NCBI GenBank assembly: GCA_947577065.1
Contig: CANPTT010000016.1
Location: 1 to 45,856 of the forward strand
Direction of reading: 5' to 3'
Source: an uncultured Pseudoflavonifractor sp.
GTDB taxonomy: Bacteria > Bacillota > Clostridia > Oscillospirales > Oscillospiraceae
Length of the DNA stretch: 45,856 bases
The notes below the pieces were generated by a model that worked only from the letters and a program-made list of their open reading frames with translations, was not told the DNA's origin and searched no databases. The translations under genes and the position numbers were made by a program. Positions 28,913-38,500 of the stretch are shown here, piece by piece; position 1 is the stretch's first letter, and each line of letters opens with the position of its first letter.

Positions 28913-30127
28913 CTAAACCTCCAGCAGGGGCAGGAAGGAGGCGCCGTTCTGGGGGTGGTCCGCCCCAAAGAAGTCACACACGGTGGCTCCCACATCGCTC
29001 ATGGTGCTCCGAAGGCCCAGGCGCACGCCGGAAAGGCCCTTGCGGTAGACAAGCAGCGGAACATTCTCCCGGGTGTGGCGGCTGTGGCCGATGTCGGGGT
29101 CGTTGCCGTGGTCGGCCTGGACCAGGAGGATATCCTCCTCGGTGAGCAGGGGAAGGATCCGGGCAAGGCCCGCGTCGGCCTGCTCCAGCCGGAGGCGGTA
29201 GACGGCGCTGTCCTGGGAGTGGCCGGCCAGGTCGGTCTCCTGGACGTTGGTGCAGATGAAGCCCCGGTCCATGGTCTCCACGGCCTGGAGGGTCAGGTCC
29301 ATACACTGGGGGGTGGGGACGCAGGAGATGCTTTTGCCCCCGTCGTTGGCCACGATGTCGGCCACCTTGCCGATGAGGGTCACCGGGACCCCCGCCCGGG
29401 TGAGGATGGTGGGGGCCTGGACGTTCTTGTCCACCCCGTAGCCCAGGTGGCGGCACTGGTATCCCTGCTCATAGGATTTGGACTTGGCCGAGGCGATGCC
29501 GATATACTTGCCCTGCTTTACCTCCTCGGCGGCATAGAGGTCGGCCATGGTGTTGCCCGTGCCGCCGAAGACCACCACCCGGCCCACGGTGGTCACCTCC
29601 CGGGCCAGGGCGGCGATCTCGCACTCCTTTTCAAAGGAGATATAGTCCAGGGGGGCGGTGACGTTGTAGGTGGTGCCCAGGTCGGCCTCCAGGTTGTCGG
29701 CCACGGTGACGTACCGGTCGCAGACCACGTACCGGAGGCCCGCAGTCTCCCGTATCTCCACCTGGTGGCCCTTTTCCCGCAGATGGGCGGCCACAATATC
29801 CACCTTTTCCTGGAAGGGGATGATCTCCGGCTTCCGGGGCCGGGTACCCATGATCTCCTGGTGGCCCATGAAGGTGTCCGCACCGTGGTGGGCCAGTTCG
29901 CTCTTGCCGAAGTTGGCCAGGGGCTCGAACTTCATACACTGGCTCTCCGCGCCGAAGGCGTTCATCAGCCCCAGCTTTTCCAGGGTGGGGAGCTTCAGAT
30001 CGGGCTGGTCATGGAGGATGCTGCGCAGGGTGTTGGCCCTCTCGTCCCCGGGCCGCACCAGGGCGGCGTCTCTCATGGCCCCCATGCCGAAGCCGTCCAG
30101 AACGATCACAATAAAACGCTTTTTCAT
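28913..30127 (-). CDS. yhfW: Phosphopentomutase-family metalloenzyme, YhfW-like
   Basis: A 404-residue member of the alkaline-phosphatase-like phosphopentomutase family. The N terminus 'IVIVLDGFGMGAMRDA' holds the metal-binding Asp, 'GADTFMGHQEIMG' holds the phospho-acceptor Thr, and the C-terminal 'ADHGNDPDIGHSRHTRENVPLL' holds the second metal cluster. The 'VQETDLAGHSQD' segment and the 'MGAMRD' opening resemble E. coli YhfW more than DeoB, which reads 'VDFDALFGHRRD' there. In E. coli yhfW and yhfX are adjacent; here the gene lies 25 bases downstream of a yhfX fragment. Its substrate is unknown, and phosphopentomutase activity is only inferred. Minus strand, weak AGAGGCATATGGC site. Confidence 0.8.
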   Translation of the reverse strand: MKKRFIVIVLDGFGMGAMRDAALVRPGDERANTLRSILHDQPDLKLPTLEKLGLMNAFGAESQCMKFEPLANFGKSELAHHGADTFMGHQEIMGTRPRKPEIIPFQEKVDIVAAHLREKGHQVEIRETAGLRYVVCDRYVTVADNLEADLGTTYNVTAPLDYISFEKECEIAALAREVTTVGRVVVFGGTGNTMADLYAAEEVKQGKYIGIASAKSKSYEQGYQCRHLGYGVDKNVQAPTILTRAGVPVTLIGKVADIVANDGGKSISCVPTPQCMDLTLQAVETMDRGFICTNVQETDLAGHSQDSAVYRLRLEQADAGLARILPLLTEEDILLVQADHGNDPDIGHSRHTRENVPLLVYRKGLSGVRLGLRSTMSDVGATVCDFFGADHPQNGASFLPLLEV

Positions 30128-30152
30128 GCCATATGCCTCTTTTTACGCAAAA

Positions 30153-30617
30153 TTAGCTTTTCTGGTTGCCCAGGCTGTCCCAGACCCCCACCACCCGGGG
30201 ATCTCCGCCGGACACGCCGGACAGGAGGACCACATCGCTGCGGGTGACAAAGATCTGATAGCGGAAGGCCATGATAACGCTCTCGCCCACCTGGGCGGTG
30301 TTGTCCAGCTCAAAGTGGTAGTCGATGCTCTCCAGGCTGGGCGGGGTCACCCCCATGGGCCGGAGAGCGCCGGGGCCGGAGCCCACCAGGGCGTTGGCCA
30401 TATGCCCCCGGCGGTAGAAGCCGCCGCCGTAGCAGTAGGCTTTGCCGCCGAAGTTGTGGGACACCTCGCTGAGATAGGCGACGCACTGCTTTTCCGGCAG
30501 GTCCATGTGCATGTGGGCGGGGGTGGTGCCCGTAAGGCCGTGGCCCGGCTCGCCGCAGTTGCCCCCCAGCTTTGCCATCAGCTCCAGGGTGCGGCAGCTG
30601 GTGGTGGAAGGGGTGAG
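30153..30617 (-). pseudogene. yhfX: YhfX-like PLP-dependent racemase, 3' part only
   Basis: The C-terminal ~155 residues of a YhfX-family fold-type III (alanine-racemase-like) protein: 'EPGHGLTGTTPAH', 'YLSEVSHNFGGKAYCYGGGFYRRGHMANALVGSG' and 'QIFVTRSDVVLLSGVSGG'. The family is about 390 residues, so roughly the first 230, with the PLP lysine, are absent. The frame stays YhfX-like back to 'TSCRTLELMAKLGGNCG' and then hits an in-frame TAG at 30618-30620, where the plus-strand SLH gene sequence begins. The internal ATG at 30578 gives 141 residues but is not a natural start. Followed by the yhfW-like gene 25 bases later. Confidence 0.7.
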
Positions 30618-32253
30618 CTATGTCTATAAGGTCAAGGGTGCGGCCGATGAGACCTACTCAGCCACCAAGCCTGTCACTCCCGGGGAGTACACCGTCCGGG
30701 CCTCCTTTCCCGCTGTCACCAACTATCAGGCGGTTACCGCCACTGCCGATTTTACTGTCTCCCACGTCTGGGCGGATACATGGAGTACAGACGAGACCGG
30801 GCATTGGCATGAGTGCACGGGCTGCGGAGAAAAGAAGGACGCCGCCGGACATGTCTATGGCAGCGATCAGGATGTCATCTGCGCCGCCTGCGGCTATGAT
30901 CGTACCGTCACCGAGAACCAGACCAAAGGCGAGGTGGAGGTGAAGCCGGGAACGGGTACCCCGGCGGTCACCACAGATACGGAGGTCCTGAAGGACCTGG
31001 CCGGAGAGGTCCACAAGTGGCAGACCGTCACGGTGAAGCTCACCGTGGAAAAGCAGGACGAGCCGGCGGACAAGGATGAGATCGGGGAGCTGGTCACAGG
31101 CAAAAAGGAGGATGTGCTCTACCTGGACCTGTCTTTGCAGAGGCAGGTCAACGCTGAAGAGCCGGAGGCCATTACCGACACCGGCTCCAGGGTGCTGGAG
31201 ATCGTGGTGCCCTATGACTTCGCGGGCAAGAAGGATGTGAGGGTCTACCGCAAGCATGGGAATACCCCCGCGGCGGCGCTGACCAGGCTCAGCGGAAGGC
31301 CCGACAGCGGCTTTACCGACGGAACCTTCTGCACCGATACCGTCAACGGAAAGGTGTATATCTACGCCTCCAAATTTTCCACCTATGCCATTGGCTACGC
31401 CGTGCAGACCAGCTCTTCCGGCTCCTCCGGCGGCGGCTCCTCCACCGTCTATTACACCCTCACCGCCACGGCGGGACAGGGCGGCGCCATCTCTCCCAGT
31501 GGGAAGGTGAGTCTCCGCCGCAATGAAACGAAAACCTTTGCCATCACCCCCGACGAGGGCTATTTGGTGGCTGATGTACTGGTGGACGGCAAGAGCGTGG
31601 GCCCGGTGACAGAGTATACCTTTGAAAAGATCGGGGCCAATCACACCATTGAGGTGGTCTTCCGGAAGACCAGCCCTGGCGCAGCAGACTGTGCCAGGGA
31701 CAATACCTGTCCTATTTCCGGATTTACCGATGCCGACCCCGGGGTCTGGTATCATGACGGCGTTCATTACTGTCTGGAGGAGGGAGTGATGGAGGGCATT
31801 GACGAAACACATTTTGCCCCCCGCATGGATACCTCCCGGGCCATGATCGCCACCATCCTGTGGCGGCTCTCGGATAGCCCCGAGACCAAGGCGGGGCAAA
31901 GCTACCCCGACTGCGTACCAAGTAGCTGGTACGCTAAGGCGGTGGTCTGGGCCGCGGAGCAGGGTGTGGTCAAGGGTTATGGCAACGGCAGCTTTGGCCC
32001 TGAGGATCCCATCACCCGGGAGCAGCTGGCCGCAATGCTCTGGAGGTATGCGGGGAGCCCGACCGCGGCAGAGGATATCAAGGCCTTTTCCGACGCCCAT
32101 ACGGCGGGGGAGTGGGCGCGGGACGCCCTTTGCTGGGCGGTGGAGAAGGGGATCCTCACCGGCCGGGGCGATGGGATCCTGGATCCCGGAGGGAAAGCCT
32201 CCCGGGCTGAGGCGGCGGCTATGCTCATGCGGTACAGCCAAAGCCGGGAGTAA
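30601..32253 (+). pseudogene. SLH-domain surface protein, 5' part missing
   Basis: The 3' part (about 550 residues) of a surface protein gene. No signal peptide exists; the frame stays open upstream only because it runs antisense through the yhfX remnant. Domains in order: an Ig-like piece ('YVYKVKGAADETYSATKPV'), a zinc-ribbon-like segment ('HWHECTGCG' and 'CAACGYD'), a beta region ('EIVVPYDFAGKKDVRVYRK'), a beta-repeat ('YYTLTATAGQGGAISPSG'), and three SLH domains at the end ('FTDADPGVWYHDGVHYCLEEG' onward). It is probably non-functional, unless a start lies inside. The junction with yhfX is near 30605-30617. Confidence 0.75.
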
Positions 32254-32274
32254 GCCTGCCGGAGATCTTATTAT

Positions 32275-32324
32275 AAAAAAGAAAGCCGGGAGTGATTTTG
32301 AAATCACTCCCGGCTTTCTTTTTT
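32275..32324. terminator. Bidirectional terminator after the broken SLH gene
   Basis: AAAAAAGAAAGCCGGGAGTG pairs with CACTCCCGGCTTTCTTTTTT across ATTTTGAAAT, about 22 bp and perfect, starting 22 bases after the stop codon at 32253. Flanked by A and T runs on both sides. Confidence 0.95.
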
Positions 32325-32480
32325 GCCTCTCTCAATATGGTTTATTTTAGAAAGGGAGCTACTTTGAGGGAAGGAAAGGGACAAATGTTTTACTGCGGAT
32401 TCACAGACTGTTTACAAAATTTGGGGGATTTTTAAGACCAATTTCAGCTTTCCTTTGTATACTGTCCCTCGATTTGAACC
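32325..32480 (+). other. Intergenic leader of the MacAB-type operon
   Basis: An AT-rich 156-base gap. A possible -10 (TATACT in TTTGTATACTG, near 32456-32461) precedes the ribosome-binding site, but no good -35 is seen at 16-18 bases. No other feature was recognised. Confidence 0.35.
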
Positions 32481-32496
32481 GAGGAGGCATGCAGCT

Positions 32497-34338
32497 ATGA
32501 GCCTTTTGGCGAGTACGGCAAAAATAGGGGAGGAGAAAGGGGAGACCACGCTGAAAAAGAGGGGGAGGACCCTTCGGCGGGTGGTCACGGTGGTCCTGGC
32601 GGGGGCGGTTTTGTGCGGAACAGGATTTGGGGTAAAGGCTTTGTTTTTTGCCGGGGAGGACCGGATCGCTCTCACGGGGATGACCAGCTACGGCGCCCTC
32701 TCCACCACCATGGAGGGGACCGGCGTGACCGTACCGGCGGACAGTTATTCGGTAACGGCAGCTTCCTCGGAGGGAAAGATCACCGGGGTCTACGTTACCG
32801 CCGGAGAGACGGTGACGGCAGGGCAGCTGCTCTACACCCAGGATGACAGCGAGCTGGACGAGACACTGGACGAGTACCAAGGGCAGATCGACGATCTCTA
32901 TAACCAGATCGACAACTACAACGGGCAGATCGAAAATTATGAGGAGCAGATCGGCGAGTGGAAGGAGACCATGGACCAACTTACCGTAACCGCCCCTTTT
33001 TCCGGACGGATCATTGAGCTCCTGGCTGATGAGGGGGATCTGCTTCAGAAGGGGGCCCGGCTTGCCGCTCTGGTGGACGACAGCCAGATGACCCTGACGG
33101 AATATTTCAGCTATGCCTATGAGGACCAGATCTATGTAGGAATGTCAGCTGGAATCTCCATTCCCAGTCTGATGAACACCTTCTCCGGCACTGTGACCGG
33201 GGTCAAAAAGGTGGAACGGCTTACCGCGGAAGGGACGCGCTGCTTTGCCGTTACCATTGCTCTGGATAATCCCGGCGCGCTCACTCAGGGGATGACGGGG
33301 GCCGCCTGGCTTATAGCCGACAGCGGGGAGAAGCTCTACCCGGCGGTGGAGGGCAGTCTGGAGTATAAAAGCAGCAAGACCGTCACAGCCCAGGCGGCGG
33401 GGGAGCTGCTGACGGTCCATGTGGACGCCTATGAAAAGGTGACGGAGGAACAAGTCCTTTTCACCATTGACGGTGCTGACTATGCCGACCAGATAGAAGA
33501 CGCGGAAAAGGGGATCGCCAACGCCCAAAGAGGCATCGAGACCGCCCGGGAACGCATTGCCTCCTACACACAGCGGATGGAGGAGACGGAGGAGAGGAGG
33601 AGCGACTATAATGTGACCAGCGAGATCGACGGCAAGGTCATTATGGTCAATGTCCGGGAAGGGGAGACGCCCCGCAGCGGAATGACGGCGGTGGCGGTCT
33701 ATAATTTGGACAACATGGAGATCACCGCCAACATCGATGAACTGGATATCGGCAATATCCAGATGGGAATGGAGGTCCGTATCGTCCGGTCGGGGACCGA
33801 CAGAGTTTCCTTTTCCGGAACGGTCAGTGCCATCAGCTATGAGGCGACCAATTCCAACGGCGTGGCCTACTTCCCCATCACGATCACCATTCCGGCAAAG
33901 GGAGAGCTGTCCGCGGGGGTCAATGTCTCCTATTACATCGATGTGGGGGATACAGAGGAGGGGGTGCTGGCCCCATTGGAGGCGCTGAAGTCCTATGAGG
34001 GAGGGACCTGCCTCTATGTAAAAGCGGAGAAGCGGCCGGAAGATGCCCTTGTTTTGGACGAGGGTGTTGTCCCCGACGGATTCTATGCCGTGCCGGTGGA
34101 GGTGGGCGCCACCAACAGCCGGTATGCCAGGATCCTCTCCGGTGTGGAGAGGGATGTGGAGGTCTTTACCCGCTATCAGCTCTCCGCCCCCACCGGCGGC
34201 GACACCACCAGTCAGGGCGGAGACGAGGAGTTCCGTTTTCCCAGCGATGGCTTTGACGGTGGATTCCCCGGCGGCGGGAGCGGAATGCCCGGCTTCAGCG
34301 GCGGCGGAATGCCCGGTGGTATGGGCGGAAGACCCTAA
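32497..34338 (+). CDS. Efflux periplasmic-adaptor (MacA/HlyD-type) membrane-fusion protein
   Basis: A 613-residue adaptor with one N-terminal membrane helix ('VVTVVLAGAVLCGTGFGVKA', about residues 29-50). It has two lipoyl-like half motifs ('ASSEGKITGVYVTAGETVTAG' near 90 and 'TSEIDGKVIMVNVREGETPRSG' near 380) with short coiled-coil hairpins ('QIDDLYNQIDNYNGQIENYEEQI' and a second around 330-370), a beta-barrel domain and a Gly/Met-rich tail. In Gram-positives such proteins join a MacB-type permease to form a MacAB-like transporter, here encoded just downstream. ATG 32497 follows GAGGAGG (32481-32487). An in-frame ATG 42 bases upstream has no ribosome-binding site. First gene of a four-gene operon. 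Confidence 0.88.
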   Translation: MSLLASTAKIGEEKGETTLKKRGRTLRRVVTVVLAGAVLCGTGFGVKALFFAGEDRIALTGMTSYGALSTTMEGTGVTVPADSYSVTAASSEGKITGVYVTAGETVTAGQLLYTQDDSELDETLDEYQGQIDDLYNQIDNYNGQIENYEEQIGEWKETMDQLTVTAPFSGRIIELLADEGDLLQKGARLAALVDDSQMTLTEYFSYAYEDQIYVGMSAGISIPSLMNTFSGTVTGVKKVERLTAEGTRCFAVTIALDNPGALTQGMTGAAWLIADSGEKLYPAVEGSLEYKSSKTVTAQAAGELLTVHVDAYEKVTEEQVLFTIDGADYADQIEDAEKGIANAQRGIETARERIASYTQRMEETEERRSDYNVTSEIDGKVIMVNVREGETPRSGMTAVAVYNLDNMEITANIDELDIGNIQMGMEVRIVRSGTDRVSFSGTVSAISYEATNSNGVAYFPITITIPAKGELSAGVNVSYYIDVGDTEEGVLAPLEALKSYEGGTCLYVKAEKRPEDALVLDEGVVPDGFYAVPVEVGATNSRYARILSGVERDVEVFTRYQLSAPTGGDTTSQGGDEEFRFPSDGFDGGFPGGGSGMPGFSGGGMPGGMGGRP

Positions 34339-34353
34339 AAAAGGAGGGGGAAC

Positions 34354-35085
34354 ATGAGTCTGATCGAACTAAAAAACGTTTACAAAATATACAATGAGGG
34401 TCAGGAGAACCAGGTCAACGCCTTGGACGGAGTTTCCCTCACCATTGACAGAGGGGAGTTTGTGGCGGTCATCGGCGCCTCCGGTTCCGGGAAATCCACC
34501 ATGATGAATATTCTGGGATGCCTGGACATTCCCTCCCGGGGCGCCTATCTGCTGGATGGGCAGCCGGTGGGGGAAAAGAGCCAGAAAGAGTTGTCCGAGC
34601 TTCGCTCCCGGCGCATCAGCTTTATTTTTCAGGGCTATAACCTGATCCCATCTCTGAGGGTTTGGGAGAATGTGGCCTTGCCCATGACCTACCAGCATAT
34701 TCCCCTGCAGGAGCGGCGGGAACGGGCTTTGGAGGCCCTGAGGGCGGTGGAGATCGCGGCAAAGGCGGAAAACAAGCCGGGACAGCTCTCCGGCGGCCAG
34801 CAGCAGCGGGTGGCGATCGCACGGGCCATGGCTACCCGCTCCCCTATCCTCATGGCTGATGAGCCCACGGGAGCTCTGGACTCCCAAACAGGGCGTCAGG
34901 TCCTGGAGCTTATGCGGGAGCTCAACGCTCAGGGGACCACCGTTATCCTTATTACCCACGACAACAGCATTGCCGCTCAAGCGGACCGGACCGTTCGAGT
35001 CATGGACGGCCACATCGTCCACGACAGTCTGCGGGATGGGATCCTGGTCCCGGCAGAGGCCCGCTCGGAGGTGAGAGCCTCGTGA
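34354..35085 (+). CDS. ABC transporter ATP-binding protein, MacB/LolD type
   Basis: The 243-residue ATPase subunit has Walker A 'GASGSGKST' (residues 41-49), the Q-loop Gln in 'FIFQGYN', the signature '[16 protein letters not shown]', Walker B '[12 protein letters not shown]' and the switch His in 'ILITHD'. It energises the adjacent permease. Start ATG 34354 has an AAAAAGGAGGGGG site. The stop overlaps the GTG start of the permease. Confidence 0.95.
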   Translation: MSLIELKNVYKIYNEGQENQVNALDGVSLTIDRGEFVAVIGASGSGKSTMMNILGCLDIPSRGAYLLDGQPVGEKSQKELSELRSRRISFIFQGYNLIPSLRVWENVALPMTYQHIPLQERRERALEALRAVEIAAKAENKPGQLSGGQQQRVAIARAMATRSPILMADEPTGALDSQTGRQVLELMRELNAQGTTVILITHDNSIAAQADRTVRVMDGHIVHDSLRDGILVPAEARSEVRAS

Positions 35086-36263
35086 ATGCTCTCCGCATGG
35101 CCCTGGATTCCATCACGGAGAAAAAGGGCCGCTCCTTTCTTACCATGTTGGGCATTATCATCGGGGTCACGGCCGTGCTGGTATTGGTGGCCATGGTGAC
35201 GGGATATAACAGCGATATGACCGCCTATTACGAAAAACTGGGGGTCAACAAGGTGACGGTAAAGCTGACCTGGTATGATTCCAGCCGCTCCACTGACCTG
35301 ACGACGCCCCTCTATGAGTATGGCAACGGCGAGCTGGCCCAAATGGTGGACGGAGTTACCCCCGACCTCTCCACTCAGCTGCCCATTCAGTACGGCGGCA
35401 AGACCGTGGACGACACAGTTGTCTATTTGGGCTCCGACCAATATTCCATCTGCTCCAATTACATTTTGGAATCTGGGCGGGATATATTACCCCAAGACAT
35501 TGAAAATCGCAGTATGGTCTGTGTTCTGGGCTCCTATGCGGCGGACGATCTCTTTCCCTACACCGATCCCATCGGCAAGACGGTGACCATTGGCGGCTTT
35601 CCCTTTTTGGTGGTGGGGACCTATTATCAGAAGGACGGCGGCGTGGAGGACTCCATGGATCACATGGCGGTGGTGCCCTACACCGTGAACCGCACACTTC
35701 TGAGGTCAGATCGGGTGGACAGCGTTACCGTGAAGGTGAACTCCTCCAAAAATGTGGAGGGGGTCATCTCCCGACTGGAGCTTTGGCTGGCGGATCGGAT
35801 AGACAGCTCCGTGGGCGAATACAGTCTGGCCGACGGCAATTCCGCTATGGCGGAGTCCAATGATGAGATGACGTCCCTCTCGGTGGTGCTGGGGGGGATC
35901 GCCTCCATTGCCCTTTTGGTCGGGGGCATTGGGATCATGAATATTATGCTGGTCACCGTCACGGAGAGAACAAGAGAGATCGGGATCAAAAAATCCATCG
36001 GCGCTCCCCGGCGGGAGATCGTGGGGCAATTTTTGATGGAGGCGGGTATATTGAGTTCCCTGGGCGGGCTGGTCGGCATTGTTTTGGGCTTTGGCCTCTC
36101 CCTTGTTCTGGGTAAGGCTATGTACGGACTGATCGTTCTTCCAGGGGTGGGGATCTCTTTGGGAGCCTTTGCCTTCTCCCTGGCGATCGGTGTGATTTTT
36201 GGCATCTACCCGGCGGTAAAGGCGTCCAGCCTTCAGCCTGTGGATGCGCTAAGAGCAGATTAA
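35082..36263 (+). CDS. MacB-like ABC transporter permease
   Basis: A 393-residue permease: an N-terminal membrane helix, a long extracytoplasmic MacB_PCD-like domain (about residues 40-260) and three C-terminal helices with the FtsX signature 'GGIGIMNIMLVTVTERTREIGIKKSIGA' (about 285-312). The GTG start (35082) lies in GTGA, sharing four bases with the upstream stop. With the adaptor and ATPase it should form a MacAB-type exporter of peptides, lipids or antibiotics. Followed after 13 bases by an SLH protein gene, so a dedicated surface partner is possible. Confidence 0.92.
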   Translation: MNALRMALDSITEKKGRSFLTMLGIIIGVTAVLVLVAMVTGYNSDMTAYYEKLGVNKVTVKLTWYDSSRSTDLTTPLYEYGNGELAQMVDGVTPDLSTQLPIQYGGKTVDDTVVYLGSDQYSICSNYILESGRDILPQDIENRSMVCVLGSYAADDLFPYTDPIGKTVTIGGFPFLVVGTYYQKDGGVEDSMDHMAVVPYTVNRTLLRSDRVDSVTVKVNSSKNVEGVISRLELWLADRIDSSVGEYSLADGNSAMAESNDEMTSLSVVLGGIASIALLVGGIGIMNIMLVTVTERTREIGIKKSIGAPRREIVGQFLMEAGILSSLGGLVGIVLGFGLSLVLGKAMYGLIVLPGVGISLGAFAFSLAIGVIFGIYPAVKASSLQPVDALRAD

Positions 36264-36276
36264 AGGAGTGTTTTCC

Positions 36277-38316
36277 ATGGATCGAAAATGGCTTTCTCTT
36301 GCCCTGGCGGGAGCGTTGACCCTGTCTCTGCTGACCCTTCCCGCAGCTGCGGCCACGGGGGGAGACACGGGTGAGGCAGCGGTGGTCCTGTCTGGTCTGG
36401 GCATCCTATCGGGATACCCGGACGGACTCTATCACCTGGAGGACAGCTTGAGCCGTGCCCAGTTCTGCAAGCTGGCCATCCTGGCGGAAGGCCATGGAGA
36501 TCAGACGGCGCTGAGTGCCTACCGCTCTCTGTTTTCCGATGTGTCCAGCGCGGATTGGTCGGCGCCGTATATCAACCTGGCCCATGAGGAGGGTCTGATG
36601 ACGGGAAAGGGGGACGGCACCTTTGGCCCCGATGAGACGGTCACGCTGGAACAGGCTGTCACCGTCTGTTTGCGGCTGCTGGGCTACACCGAGGCGGATA
36701 TTGGCCCCTTTTGGCCGGAGGATCCTATGGCGAAGGCGCAGAGGATCGGCCTTTTGGAGAAGGTGAGCACACAGACGGGACAGGGGCTGGACCGGGGACA
36801 GGCCGCCCAGCTGCTCTATAACCTTCTTCGGCTGCCCGATGCGCAGGGAAAGACCTTTGTCCTGGGGCTGGGAAGCTCCTGGGTGGAGGATGCCGTTTTG
36901 CTCAGCAACGATGCCGAGGCCGCCGACGGGACCCTTCACACCGCCCAGGTCTATGCCAATGGGAGCTTGAACTGGTATGGGCAAAGTACGGAGATAGATG
37001 ACGTTCTTGTCCACCGCAGAGGGACCCTGCTGCTGGACAAGACAGGAAGGGTCAAGGGCTTCCTGCCTGACGACAGTATCTGCAAGACCGTTGCGGCGGA
37101 AAAGACTACGGCCTCCGCTGTCACGGATGCGGCGGGAAACAGCTATGCGGTCGCCGCCTCTACTCCGGTCATTCTGGATGAGGAGAGGGCTACGTATTCC
37201 GCCGTCTGGTATGATCTGGAGGGGCGGGAGCTGACTCTATATTACGCTGAGAACGGTGGGATCACCCTGGTGACCGCCGCCGACGCCCGGCGGTATGAGG
37301 GGATTTTGCTCACCGGATATTATGAAAATGCCCAGCCCAACGCCGCCGATCCCAGCGCCATTACCCTCCTGGGCTGTATCTTTCCCGTGGCCGATAACGC
37401 CGCTGGGCTGTCCGGACTGTCTGTAGGGGAGAAGATCACGATCTCTCTCAATGGAGCTGGAGAGGTCCTTCAAGCCTGGAGTGCCGAGGAGAAGCGGAGC
37501 ACAGTGGCGGCTGTGTTGGACAGTGCCGGCCGGGGGAGCCTCACCCATGTCAGCGGTCTTTCCCTCTCGGTAGAGATCAGCAATTTCTCCAAGGCCGAAG
37601 AGTGGGAGGGATGCCTGGTCTGGGTCAACTCCTCCGGGATCGGGACGGGTTCCGTTTCTGCTCTCTCCGGGGGGATGGGACAGGAGCTTGACGTAAAGGG
37701 GCGGACCCTCGGCTCTCTTCCCCTGGCGGATGATGTGAAAATTTACGACCAGGTAGGCTCCGCCCCTGTGGTAGAGATCGGGCTGGAGGATATCTTGACC
37801 AGTACGGTGGCTGCCGACAAGATCGCCTATGCGGGTACGGATGAGAGCGGTCAGGTGGATCTGCTGCTGCTGAAAAATGTCACCGGAGATGCGTATACCT
37901 ATGGGCGTTACCTTTTTTCCACAGCCTCCAGTGGAAAGGAGGGCAGCGAAGACTATGCCGAATGGAGGACCGTTGCCATTGAGAGCGGCTCTGGGACTTC
38001 TGCATACTGCGCCAGCACGCAGGTGGTGGGAAATACCTTTGGCGGCTTGGCGGTCACCGCCGGCGGGAGGGTGGCGGGTTTTCAAGAGCTGACAAAGGCA
38101 GCAGGAGTTCCCCGCTCCGACTTTAGCGGAGAGGAGTATGTGGTGCTGGACGGTGTTCGGGTCCCCATTTCCGACAGCGTTCAGGTCTATAACGATGACA
38201 ACGGCACTTGGATCGATCTGGCCACGGCAAAGGGGTACGACGAGACCCTGACGGTTTATTACAGCGGGACCCTGGGCGGAAATGCCAAGGTGAGGGTCAT
38301 TGCGGTGGGAGATTAA
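36277..38316 (+). CDS. SLH-domain surface protein linked to the MacAB-type operon
   Basis: A 679-residue secreted protein with a signal peptide (MDRKWLSLALAGALTLSLLT to about residue 25, cleaved near 'PAAAATGG') and two to three N-terminal SLH domains (about 28-195): 'GYPDGLYHLEDSLSRAQ', 'LFSDVSSADWSAPYINLAHEEG' and 'GPDETVTLEQAVTV'. The remaining 480 residues are beta-rich and unrecognised. ATG 36277 is chosen over the upstream in-frame GTG because of its spacing from AAAGGAG. The gene follows the permease with 13 bases of gap, so it is probably co-transcribed and may act with the transporter at the wall. No enzyme motif seen. Confidence 0.8.
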   Translation: MDRKWLSLALAGALTLSLLTLPAAAATGGDTGEAAVVLSGLGILSGYPDGLYHLEDSLSRAQFCKLAILAEGHGDQTALSAYRSLFSDVSSADWSAPYINLAHEEGLMTGKGDGTFGPDETVTLEQAVTVCLRLLGYTEADIGPFWPEDPMAKAQRIGLLEKVSTQTGQGLDRGQAAQLLYNLLRLPDAQGKTFVLGLGSSWVEDAVLLSNDAEAADGTLHTAQVYANGSLNWYGQSTEIDDVLVHRRGTLLLDKTGRVKGFLPDDSICKTVAAEKTTASAVTDAAGNSYAVAASTPVILDEERATYSAVWYDLEGRELTLYYAENGGITLVTAADARRYEGILLTGYYENAQPNAADPSAITLLGCIFPVADNAAGLSGLSVGEKITISLNGAGEVLQAWSAEEKRSTVAAVLDSAGRGSLTHVSGLSLSVEISNFSKAEEWEGCLVWVNSSGIGTGSVSALSGGMGQELDVKGRTLGSLPLADDVKIYDQVGSAPVVEIGLEDILTSTVAADKIAYAGTDESGQVDLLLLKNVTGDAYTYGRYLFSTASSGKEGSEDYAEWRTVAIESGSGTSAYCASTQVVGNTFGGLAVTAGGRVAGFQELTKAAGVPRSDFSGEEYVVLDGVRVPISDSVQVYNDDNGTWIDLATAKGYDETLTVYYSGTLGGNAKVRVIAVGD

Positions 38317-38320
38317 AAAT

Positions 38321-38352
38321 GAGTGGCCTCGATGGGGGCCACTCGTTTTTTA
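38321..38352 (+). terminator. Terminator of the MacAB/SLH operon
   Basis: GAGTGGCC pairs with GGCCACTC over an 8-base loop, then GTTTTTTAT. It starts within 5 bases of the SLH gene stop. Confidence 0.85.
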
Positions 38353-38500
38353 TGTTGAATGGGAAAAACAGGACAAATAGATCCGGCCTCTTTGCGGATC
38401 GAAACGATCGAGCGGGTATATAACTTGGGGTAAAAAAGGAAGACTATGATATGTGTATGGAGATGTCCAGAAGAGACATCCGGAAAAGGAGAAGCAGGAT

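Noticed and set aside
28913-30127. Calling the gene deoB
   Set aside because: The VQETDLAGH segment and N-terminal MGAMRD match YhfW better than DeoB, and the adjacent yhfX fragment supports this.
30505-30600. N-terminal extension of the SLH fragment
   Set aside because: These codons are antisense to conserved YhfX sequence, so they are not a true N terminus.
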